DNA of 47,544 bases from Chara braunii. Its lineage: Eukaryota > Streptophyta > Charophyceae > Charales > Characeae. How positions within the stretch are numbered: the first letter of the stretch is position 1; each line of letters begins with the position of its first letter. The stretch lies in NCBI GenBank assembly GCA_003427395.1, contig BFEA01000011.1, positions 508,991-556,534 on the forward strand, read 5' to 3'. A program made the position numbers and the translations under genes. Shown here one piece after another: positions 33,928 to 42,639 of this stretch. The notes below the pieces were generated by a model. The model had not been told where the DNA came from. It made no database searches and saw nothing but the letters and a program-made list of their open reading frames with translations.

Positions 33928-34725
33928 ATGTATCACATAGGGTTGTGTGAGGAGTACGGGGAGCAATCTTGGGAGGCATCATCGAGCAAACTGGGGGAGT
34001 GTATGAATGAGGGGCTTGGTGAGTGTTGCTTTGTTATGTATATCAGGATAAGGGAAGAAACCTCAGAAGCAAAAATGAAGTTCGGCAACGAAAATGATAG
34101 CAATAGGATCAACAGACCCAGGGAGAGAGAAGGAACGAGACCAAGTGGGGAACAAAAAAACAAAAAGAGGAAATTGTATGTAGGGTATCTGTCCAGACAA
34201 GTACTGGGAAGAAGACCCTCGCCTATTAAAAAAGAGGAAAGGATATATATCTCATCAGGGAGTGAGAGCGAGGAAGAGAGAACGAGCTTAGGAGAAAGGG
34301 ATGAATGGAGAAGAGAAAGGGGTCAGAGCCTCGACAGGGAGGAGGCCGAAGACGGTAAGCAGTATGAGCAACGGTACGAGGAGGACGGCGAGAGACCGTA
34401 CCATCGAGTGTCAAAGACTTATGAGAAAAGAGATAGCCCCATTCAGAAAAGCAATGAAGAAGGGGACAAGGACGAGTCTCGTGAGGTCATTAATGTTAAC
34501 AGTGGGGATAAGAGGGAGGAAGTAACAAAGTCGATGAAGGAAGAACGACCGATGGTCAAAGATCCGAAGGTTAAAACCTTCAAATGGATAACAGAGTTTG
34601 GGCTAACATGCAGTCACTGGTTCAATGAATGGTCCAATATAATGAAGCATGAATGGATGGTGGAGGCTCAAAAGAAATGGAAGCTAGGGGAGCGGGTTAG
34701 GCCCAGAACATTCTTCACCGAATAA
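33928..34725 (+). CDS. Extra ORF downstream of integrase, 265 residues, highly charged
   Basis: An uninterrupted plus-strand ORF from ATG 33928 to TAA 34723-34725, the longest intact frame in the element. The central part is rich in Glu, Arg, Lys and Ser (SGSESEEERTSLGERDEWRR) and is probably disordered. The C-terminal part looks more structured, with Trp/His residues (WITEFGLTCSHWFNEWSNIM). Readable sequence continues past the stop to about 34855 (AEMQRKKREIEAY), so the original protein may have been longer. No known domain. The position matches the additional ORFs that some large plant Ty3/gypsy elements carry after integrase. Whether it is expressed is unknown. Confidence 0.5.
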   Translation: MYHIGLCEEYGEQSWEASSSKLGECMNEGLGECCFVMYIRIREETSEAKMKFGNENDSNRINRPREREGTRPSGEQKNKKRKLYVGYLSRQVLGRRPSPIKKEERIYISSGSESEEERTSLGERDEWRRERGQSLDREEAEDGKQYEQRYEEDGERPYHRVSKTYEKRDSPIQKSNEEGDKDESREVINVNSGDKREEVTKSMKEERPMVKDPKVKTFKWITEFGLTCSHWFNEWSNIMKHEWMVEAQKKWKLGERVRPRTFFTE

Positions 34726-35530
34726 GCTCTGGCGGAAATGCAAAGGAAAAAAAGAGAGATCGAGGCCTATGGTGTAAGATGAGATGCATAATCATTTCAG
34801 GCTCATCAGGAGGAAATTGAGAAACGAGGGGCCAGTGGAAGCAAGAGGCGATAGTAACAGAGTTGGAAATAAATCAGACTAGAAGCATTGTTACTATGTG
34901 ACAACCAGACTGTGCCTTTTGGGGAGAAATTGACTAGGGAATAGGTAGCTAGTTGCTACTTCGCAAATAATATTTGTTTTGACAGTCTGGTAATGAGCAC
35001 TACGGGGCCGTGAGCCTGAGTTGAGAACCGTGATTGGACGATCTTTTTTGTGGAAAACAGGAGAAAAAAAAAGTTGGAAATTATTGCAAACGTTTTCTTT
35101 TGTACAGAAAAACATGTTGGCCTCGGTTAGTTGAAGTCGTGGCATGAAATCCCAAGAGAGGTTAGGGGACCTATGGGTAACGAGGCGTAAGAATTCCTCT
35201 TCCCTAGGAGCCTAATCCAACTAAGTCATGAATGAGTCTGAAAATAGCAAGAAGCCTGAGAGGTCGGAAAGACTGAAAACAGAGAGTGTGCCTATATCCT
35301 GACGCTATGGTTGAACGGTCGGGTGGACTAGTGCTCCTTGAGGTTGCAAGCCTCAACCCGAGTGCTGGACGCTAAGTCGGGTGTATATAAGATACTAGGA
35401 CTACGACATGCATTGTCAGTTTATGGAAAAGGAAAGGTACCGCAAAAACGCACGCAAGATGACCGTTTTCTAACCCCTAAGACAAAGATGGGATCCGTGT
35501 CCTCGAGGCCCACCCCCTCGGGGGCTAACA
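34726..35530. other. 3' internal region, no gene
   Basis: The first 130 bp are readable as decayed continuation of the ORF above. The rest shows nothing that I recognise. Confidence 0.5.
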
Positions 35531-35757
35531 TTGAAATGGAAAAGAGTCATCCTAACAAGGTCGTTCGATTGAAATGGATAAGGGCGACTGTAACAATGTC
35601 GTCCGATTGAAATGGATAAAAACGACCCTGATAAGTCCGTTCGATTGAAATGAATAAGGACGACCCTAACAAGGTTGTTCGGTGATATGGAAAAGAATGA
35701 CCCTGATAAGGTTGTTCGACCGGATATGACAAAATGACCCCTGACAAGGGTCATTTG
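35531..35757. repeat. 38-bp minisatellite, about 6 copies
   Basis: Copies start near 35531, 35569, 35607, 35645, 35683 and about 35721, a steady 38-bp period. The consensus resembles TTGAAATGGATAAGGACGAC followed by CCTAACAAGGTCGTTCGA. Divergence increases to the right. Confidence 0.9.
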
Positions 35758-36840
35758 GAAATAGTTACTAGGGTCCCCTTGCATGATTGTTTGAGAAAGG
35801 TTGAGTTTGAAGGATCTGGAGTTTGCATTGAGGAGTTGCGTGAGAATTGGAAACTGCATTGCATATCAGTGGGCCCTAGGCGGATTGGAAAAGACATGGA
35901 AAAAATAGACTTTCTTTTTTTTCTAGTCTCAGGCCTCAGCAAGAGGGGGATATCGGTGCTTGCACCGCGATCCCAGGACCTCTGTCTTTTTTGAGGGAAC
36001 GTCTCAGCGCGACCTGTTCCTCATAGAGAAAGATAAGGGCTGAAGGACGAAGACATCTTTCTCTTTGATTGATGTTCGTCGTTCGGAACTAACTTCGACA
36101 ACGAGCGCTAGTCGGGGAGTTCAAACTGTGTCTCATGTTGGGAAACTAAACGTCAAAAGATGTGGAACCAAACGGCTGAAGAAACATTCTTTGGTAGTCT
36201 CATTTGCTCTCCCCAACCACACGTCATACCGTAGAGAGGCGGCGTAACCGCTTGGGATGGACCAAGGCTGCTCGCATTAAGTTCAGCAGCACTGTCCAAA
36301 GGGAGGGGCCAGTTGATGTACCGAGTAGAGTCCACACCCACCACATAGCATTGACACCGCCCTACCGGATCATTACAACCGTTTCGGGACTAACCACGAG
36401 GTCTTCGTAACTACACTCGCAGACTAATAGAGAGCCCCAACTCTCGAGAAGGAAAGAGGTCGGATCCAAGAAAATACCACTCGGGAGGAACGATTCGTGT
36501 GGAATGCCTTTACGGCAAGACGGAGTCCTGGGAGGCTTGGATTGGACCTACCTGCCATATGTGAGACGGTTCCTCAGCAATAACATCCGTCTCGTAATAG
36601 CAAAAGGTCAGACTAGGTGTTGCCTGCCGAGGAAGGACCGATCACCCTTTCTTCTATGAGCAGGTGGGCCGACGTTCTTGAGTCAGTTGGTGGGTTGAGG
36701 TTTCATACCTCCGAGTGAGAACTGGTCGTGCGATGGGGATATCGCATTTTGAGTGGGGGAAAGGCGTGTCATCTACCGATGAAAGAGCGTGCAAAGAACA
36801 ACAGTGAAATAGATAAGGTCGCTATGGGCTCGAGAAAATT
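35758..36840. other. 3' internal region, no gene
   Basis: Only short open frames without motifs. No feature supported. Confidence 0.5.
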
Positions 36841-37440
36841 TGCACAGATAATTGATTGAGTTTGGGCTTGATAAAGGTCTAGCAAGATATCCAGAAAAAG
36901 ATACATGTGAAAATTGATTGAGCTTGGGCTTGAGAAAGGTCTGGCAAGATGTCCAGAAAAAGATGCATGTGAAAATTGATTAAGCTTGGGCTTGAGAANN
37001 NNNNNNNNNNNNNNNNNNNNNNNNNNNNNNNNNNNNNNATGCATGTGAAAATTGATTAAGCTTGGGCTTGAGAAAGATCTAGCAAGATGTCCACAAAAAG
37101 ATGCATGTGAAAATTGATTGAGCTTGGGCTTGAAAAAAGTCTGGCAAGATGTCCAAAAAAAAATGCATGTGAAAATTGATTGAGTTTGGGTTTGAGAAAG
37201 ACATGGCAAGATGTCGAGAAAAAGATGCATGTGAAAACTGATTGAGCTTGGGCTTAAGAAAGGTCTGACAAGATGTCCAAAAAAAAAATGCATGTGAAAT
37301 TCGTTAAGCTTGGGCTTGAGAAAGGTCTGATAAGAATGCATGTTAAATTGATTGAGCTTGGATGCGTGTAAACTTGGTTGAGCAAGGGATTGAGAAAAGA
37401 CTAACAAAGAATCCAGAAAAGATGCATGAAAAGTGGAATG
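36841..37440. repeat. About 62-bp tandem repeat, 9-10 copies, with a 40-N gap
   Basis: Unit contains AATTGATTGAGCTTGGGCTT, then GAGAAAGGTCTGGCAAGATG, then a TCCAGAAAAAGATGCATGTG block. Copies at 36850 and 36912 give a 62-bp period. N gap at 36999-37038. The right end is degenerate. The long minus-strand frame across it is a repeat artefact. Confidence 0.92.
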
Positions 37441-38217
37441 AGTTTGGGGCTTGAGGAAAGCCTTACAAAATCGCTTTAAAAAATCGCTTCAGAGGTGACC
37501 GAATGAGTCGTACAATGAATTGTCTAAAAAGGAGTTGACAAAGCTAGCAGAACAGATCGAGGGATTGCAAGAAATCGAGAATGACTCGAAAGGCCTAACA
37601 AAATGACCATGAAAGACGCGGGAAAAAAATGCTTAAGAATTAGCACAAGGAGTCCGGTAAGAAGCTGAGGGCATTGAGTGAAACGAACCAGATTTGAAAA
37701 ACGACTAACCCCAAACAGACACAAGGCCAGAAAAGAGGGGGACATTTTGTTTGGATAGAGGGGGAAAAGGTTGGCATAAAAAAACCGATTAAAAGAGGCA
37801 TTGAGGGGGTAGATTTCGGGAAGGAAACGTGGTCTGTAGGAGACGAAAGGCAAATCATTTGAATGGCAAGGCTTGGGGGAGAAGCATGGGCTGCAGGAGG
37901 ACAAGAAGGCTTGATGTTCTAAGGGTGATGAATGAGACGAAAGAAGTCAAAAGAAGGCTCTAAGGGTGATGAATGAGACAAAAAAAAACAAAGGAAGGTT
38001 TGATGTTCTAAGGGTGATGAATGAGACAAAAGAGGCATGAAGGAGCTCCTAAAAGAAAACATGACCCCCCGCGCACCCCTCTCCGCCCCGAGGAGCCGGA
38101 GACTAAAATAGACCTTGAGAAAGGAGCAGGAAAAAATAAAAAGGCCCCTGGCAAACTAACTACCTATCACATCCCACCCCCTCTCTCCCGGTTATCCCTC
38201 CGAAGAAGACATCACGA
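37441..38217. other. 3' internal region with a short duplicated motif
   Basis: 37915-38035 contains three copies of CTAAGGGTGATGAATGAGAC separated by A-rich sequence. Otherwise nothing recognised. Confidence 0.6.
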
Positions 38218-38218
38218 A

Positions 38219-38233
38219 TAAGTGGGGGGAATG
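38219..38233 (+). promoter_or_regulatory. Polypurine tract
   Basis: AAGTGGGGGGAATG ends immediately before the TGTTGG start of the 3' LTR. A purine tract at this place primes plus-strand DNA synthesis in LTR elements, and its position independently supports 38234 as the LTR start. Confidence 0.75.
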
Positions 38234-39407
38234 TGTTGGGACCTTTGGATCCCGGATAACGTACCGACACTTGAGAGCCGGTATATAGGCAAATTGTGTG
38301 CGACAGAGAAATCCGAAGAAATGAGACTTGATTGAGGGAAAAAACAAATGACTAGGATGAGGCGGACGACGTCAAAGAGCCGGAAGGAAGACCGAGGTCG
38401 AGGGAGCCTTGAGACCCAAGAGACGGACCGGAAGGTCGCGGCTAGCACGAGCATCGCGAAAAATTAGTATAAAAAAAAGGAGGGCGTTAGAAAAGCAAAA
38501 ATAGCTAAGCATGGAGTGCCACAGAAATGAGGAGGATCACTGCGCCAAGGGAAATAACACCTTGGTGACCGTCGCGCGAGGACCTAGCACAAAGCCCGGG
38601 AGGGCCGTCCTAATTGTGGCATAGATAACGTCTGAACAACCATAATCCAAGCAAAAAGGATGTGAAAAATTAGTAGAGACCTTCCGAGAAGATTGCCTAA
38701 AGTTTGGGCAATCTAGAAAAAAGTAATAAAACGGCTTTGGAAACCAAACGGAAAAAGGTCACCAAAGAACCGAGAGGAGACGGGCCACAACGGGGCATGA
38801 GGCCACACGAGAAGGGGACCTTAACGACCAGAGGGCACTAAGAGAACAACGGCAGAAAGTGTCGAGGACCAGCGACGAAACGAAGTGTCGTGGACCACAG
38901 GTGGGACAAGTATCGGGGACCACCGACGGGACAAATGTCGGGGACCACCGGCGGAACAAGTGCCGGCGGAACCACCGGTGGGGCCAATAGCGGGACAAGT
39001 ACCGGCGGGACCTCCAACCAGGGCAAACGTCGAGGACTAGTGCGAGACAAGAGGCGGGGACATGAGAAGGTCTCAAGAAGGATTGTGGAGCGACACGAGG
39101 AAAAAATAATTAAAGCAAGTTGTATCGTTAAGATCAAGATTTTGACGACCAAGAATATTAGCACCACTAGTGCAAGTGCAAACACTAGTGAGAGCAAACC
39201 GAAAGACGAAAAGGAAAAGAAAAAGTAAAGAAACAAGAAAGGGGAGGCATGGGAGCAATCCAAAAAATATCGGATTAACCTCCCTCAAGAAAATGGAGTC
39301 GAAAGAGGCTCCGTGTGGAAAATATGAGAAAATCGGGGTATGAGGGTTTCTATGTGCGAGAAGTAGAGGTAAAAGGAAGCTCCCATGGGCATGAGGGAGC
39401 CACAGTT

Positions 39408-39431
39408 GCAGTCCGAGAAATAACGGACTGC
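39408..39431 (+). promoter_or_regulatory. 3' LTR hairpin, GCAGTCCG/CGGACTGC
   Basis: Perfect 8-bp arms, loop AGAAATAA; counterpart of 23434-23457 with arms unchanged and loop changed by one base. Confidence 0.75.
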
Positions 39432-39605
39432 ACCATGGGCATAGGGAGGGTTGAAACTAAGAGAAAAAGCTTAGAAAAGACCTTAACGACTACATGATAC
39501 TTGACATGCTAAAAAAAGAAAGAAAAAGAAAGGAAAAATGTGGAAGAATAAACCAAAAAGAGTGAGAGGGAGTGAGTGAGTTGACCGTTTATACGGACTG
39601 CCACA

Positions 39606-39629
39606 AGTAGGGACTGGCAGGTCCCGACT
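39606..39629 (+). promoter_or_regulatory. 3' LTR hairpin with TGGCAG loop
   Basis: AGTAGGGAC and GTCCCGACT (8 of 9 paired) around TGGCAG. A perfect 12-bp version with loop TGGAAG lies at 41105-41134. In the 5' LTR this place falls in the N gap. Confidence 0.55.
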
Positions 39630-39864
39630 ATTCAAAAAGGGAGGGAAAAGAAAAGAAAAGAGAAGAGAAAAGAAAAAAAAAAGAGAAAAGAAAAAAAAAG
39701 AGAAAAGAAGAAGAGAAAAGGCAAGAGAAGATAAAAAAACCTTAACGGTAAAAAACAGTCACTTAGGGAGATACATCTGTGATCAGATACATTCTGGCAT
39801 ATATCGGTTACAAAGTATCTTGATTTTCTTTTGATTTTACGTAGAAAATCAAGAAAAATCAAGA

Positions 39865-39899
39865 CCTCATGCAACCGAGATACAACAGACTGCATGAGG
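39865..39899 (+). promoter_or_regulatory. 3' LTR hairpin, CCTCATGCA/TGCATGAGG
   Basis: Perfect 9-bp arms; counterpart of 23951-23985. Confidence 0.7.
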
Positions 39900-40193
39900 A
39901 AGGGAAAACACATGTTTTAGATGCATCCGGAACCAATATTGAGCCCGGACGCACTTGAAAGTTGGTCGTTTCTTTTTCCTTTAGTTTTGGGTAAGTTGTG
40001 GGGCAATGGGACTAGAAAATTGACCCCTACTGTAGTCCGACTTACAACGAATTGCATGGGGAGGGCAAAACACATGTTTTGGATGCATTCGGCGTCCATA
40101 TTGAGCCCGGATGCACTTAAAAATTGAGCGTTTCATTTTCTTTCAGTTTGAGGCAAGTTGTAGGGTTGTAGGACTAGGGAAAGGACCATAGTT

Positions 40194-40217
40194 GCAGTCC
40201 GAGAGATAACGGACTGC
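40194..40217 (+). promoter_or_regulatory. Hairpin, GCAGTCCG/CGGACTGC, third 162-bp unit
   Basis: Perfect 8-bp arms, loop AGAGATAA. It belongs to an extra unit absent at the end of the 5' LTR. Confidence 0.7.
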
Positions 40218-40610
40218 ATAAGGTTAACTAGGCCAAAAGAAAATGAGCCAAGGCAAACCCAAAAGAAAAAAAAAAAAAGTTACTTCGGCATGAAGCAAAT
40301 AGAGACGGTAAACAGCAACCGTGAGATAAGGATCTCACAACCCAGAATAATCGGCGCATATGAGGCAATTGAGGAGGGGATATTGGAACTGACAGGGACA
40401 AGGAAGTCCCAAAATAAAAATAGGACGTCGTCCGGGACGATGCCGGGGACTAAATGAGCTCAAATAAAAATAGTTGAAAAATGAGACATGCGGCGGCGGG
40501 ACTACCGGCGGGACAAGAAAATGAAACTATGACGGGGAAAGTGGCGGGGACTTGGGATGTCCCAGAAGAACCATGAGCCAACATGAGGAATGGTCATGCA
40601 AAGCACGCGA

Positions 40611-40638
40611 CACCGTCGAGATCAAGATCTAGACGGTG
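40611..40638 (+). promoter_or_regulatory. Hairpin, CACCGTC/GACGGTG
   Basis: Perfect 7-bp arms, with ATC/GAT-type pairing further in. Counterpart of 23154-23177. Confidence 0.6.
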
Positions 40639-41104
40639 GAAAATATTAGCACCGCTAGTGCAAGCACGAGTGAGATCAAGTGGGAGAGCCGTGAGAGAAA
40701 AAAAAGGAAAATAATGGTGATGAAGGGGTTGCCCAGCAGTCCGAGATATATTGGGCTAGCTAGGCATGAGAAAATAGAGCCCCAAATGACTCAACACATA
40801 AATAAAGGCTGTCAAAAAAAAATCGGAGCACTAGGGGTTTAAAATTGAAACTAACAGGACCAAAATGAAACCCCCTTGAGTGTGGGGGCTTCATTATTGT
40901 AATCCGAGATATAACGGTCAACTAATGAGTCTGAATCTGACCATAGATGAAGATCCATAGTCTAAAAAAAAGACTCAACATCCACTTGACACTTGTTACA
41001 TCAGAAATAAAAGAAAAGAAAAGAAAAATGAGAGAAAATTGAGGGAGAATGAGACAAAAGGGGAGAAAAGGGTGGAGGAGAATGTGTCAATCAGTTGGGA
41101 CTGG

Positions 41105-41134
41105 CACAGTAGGGATTGGAAGATCCCTACTGTG
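41105..41134 (+). promoter_or_regulatory. Hairpin, CACAGTAGGGAT/ATCCCTACTGTG
   Basis: Perfect 12-bp arms around the 6-nt loop TGGAAG, the strongest short hairpin in the window. Counterpart of 39606-39629. Confidence 0.8.
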
Positions 41135-41660
41135 ACCTCATCCCTCAAAGAATGGTGGAGGACAATCCGGATTGCAGAGATATGACCCTTGGAACATTAT
41201 CTCTCCAATATCTGAATTGAAAAGACAAAATTGAAAAAAAAGGCAACAGAAAAATTGTCGGTTCTCTTTTCGACCATAAATCTGAGATTCAGATCTATGG
41301 AGGAGGGAATATTGCCGTTTTTTATGAGGTTTAACTCAAACGGCTAACTCCGGAATGAGTTGGCAGCCCAAAATGGAAAGAAACAAAATAAAGAAAAAAA
41401 CTAAACTCTACATTTGGCCCAAACAGAGAGTCAGATGCACCAAAAACTGAAAAAGTGAGCTTAGGGGCTCAAATTTGAAGCAAGGACTACTTGGGGGTGG
41501 CGTGAAATATTGCTGGCCTTGGATCTCATCCAGATCCAAAATGGAAAAAGCACTGAGACATGGGAAAATACCTCGGCCTAACAAAAATGAGGTAGAAACT
41601 AAAAAATTCGAAAAAAAGTTCCACTAGGCCTTTTTTACCCAAGTGAGGTTGCCCTTAGGC

Positions 41661-42336
41661 ATTTGGACTCAAGGGGGCAACATTTCAGGAAGGAAAGGAC
41701 GCTTGAAGAGACCCAAGGGGCAGTCCGAGTTGATACCAACCACTCAGACTGCATGTACCTCACCGAAAGGAGACCCGTGTGCCCCTTGAGAAACCTAGTC
41801 ATGAAAATTGGTCTTGGGGGTACTTCGGTTCACCATGGGGCACATGGGGAGGCCCATGGGCTGGCTGAAACACTGTGCCCAGCCAAGTTAAGATGGGAGA
41901 GTGGTTCGCCACATTTACGTTTGCTTGAGGCAAACACATGTTGCTGGCATGAGCCCAAGAGAGCACCACTCTCACTTGGAGTGAGAAGAGGGGAACCCCT
42001 ACCAGTTTGGGAGCTCAGAGGAAACTTTGGGCTAGTGTGAGGAGCTAGCTATAGAGGCTGGTGGTCGTGAGGCTGGCCTAGGAAGGTGATCCGCCATAGC
42101 CCTCTGGCTGTGAGGAAGAAGGAAAGGTTAGAGGAAGTCTCATTACCTCTCCTAGAGGAGAGGAATCCATAGTCATAGTGATAGGAGTTTGTCACCATCA
42201 GAAAGAGACTGAGGAGGAGGGATAAGAAGGGTTTGAGGAAGAAGGGAGTCATAGCCAAGTGAAGGAGAAGCATAATCAAGATTGGTACTTAAACTCCAAG
42301 ATACTAGAGGAGGTGAGTGGAAAGGAGAAAAATCAT
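41661..42336. other. Unassigned
   Basis: Holds one more near-perfect hairpin of the GCAGTCCGAGT type (41720-41730 with 41742-41752, 10 of 11 paired). An open plus-strand frame at 41663-42040 has no domain and I do not call it. From 42100 the sequence is AG-rich. Confidence 0.45.
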
Positions 42337-42530
42337 TTTCTTCTTCTTCTTCTTCTTCTTCTTCTTCTTCTTCTTCTTCTTCTTCTTCTTTCTTTTCTTC
42401 TTCTTCTTCTTCTTTCTCTTATTTTTCTTTGTTTTCTTTTTCTTCTTCGTCTTCTTCTTCTTCTTCTTCTTCTTCTTTTTCTTTTTCTTCTTCTTCTTCT
42501 TCCTCTTCCTCTCCTCTTTCTTCGTTTCCT
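42337..42530. repeat. TTC microsatellite, imperfect
   Basis: Long TTC/TCC run. The Phe-, Leu-, Ser- and Lys-rich frames across it are artefacts. Confidence 0.97.
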
Positions 42531-42639
42531 TATTTGTCTCCCACTCCTCCATGTTCGCTCATCTACACTCCCTTTTGTTCTTCTTCCCCATCTTCTGTCT
42601 CCCCATAGGTACTTTCCAAAGCTTAGAGTAGGGTAGTAT

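Larger units (their letters stand above)
22038..40225 (+). mobile_element. Very long LTR retrotransposon, Ty3/gypsy order (RT before integrase)
   Basis: Two related direct repeats (starting TGTCACGACC at 22038 and TGTTGGGACC at 38234) enclose gag, protease, RT, RNase H and integrase on the plus strand, in the order typical of Ty3/gypsy elements. A purine-rich tract ends just before the 3' repeat. The element is about 18 kb, long for this class, owing to about 3 kb of extra sequence before gag and about 4.5 kb after integrase. All ORFs are decayed and the LTRs visibly differ, so the insertion is old. The primer-binding site and the target-site duplication could not be identified because the 3' end of the LTR is uncertain. 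Confidence 0.85.
38234..40225 (+). repeat. 3' LTR
   Basis: Related to 22038-24215 across its length: the TTTGGATCCCG block, the GAGGCGGACGA block, the GGCGGGACAAG-type repeats (about 38885-39045), the ATTAGCACCACTAGTGCAAG block and the hairpin region. It has one copy of the unit that is triplicated in the 5' LTR. It carries three hairpin units spaced 161-162 bp (about 39865, 40032, 40194) against two in the 5' LTR. The 3' boundary is uncertain. Confidence 0.8.
40226..41660 (+). repeat. Diverged relative of the LTR
   Basis: Repeats LTR landmarks in the same order: G-rich GGCGGGAC repeats (about 40490-40550), an ATTAGCACCGCTAGTGCAAG block at about 40645-40665, the CACCGTC hairpin at 40611-40638, a degenerate TCCGAGATATAACGG at about 40903, an AG-rich tract near 41010 and the TGGAAG-loop hairpin at 41105-41134. 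It is more diverged than the two LTRs are from each other. It may be an older related element or an extension of the LTR. Confidence 0.6.

Noticed and set aside
36769-37407. 212-residue minus-strand frame with repeated HMH and QTQSI motifs
   Set aside because: It follows the 62-bp tandem repeat and crosses an N gap; no non-repetitive coding sequence supports it.
41663-42040. 125-residue plus-strand frame
   Set aside because: No domain or family resemblance, and it starts in LTR-related sequence containing one of the hairpins.
42282-42636. Long Phe/Ser/Leu- and Lys-rich open frames
   Set aside because: They are translations of the TTC microsatellite in all frames.
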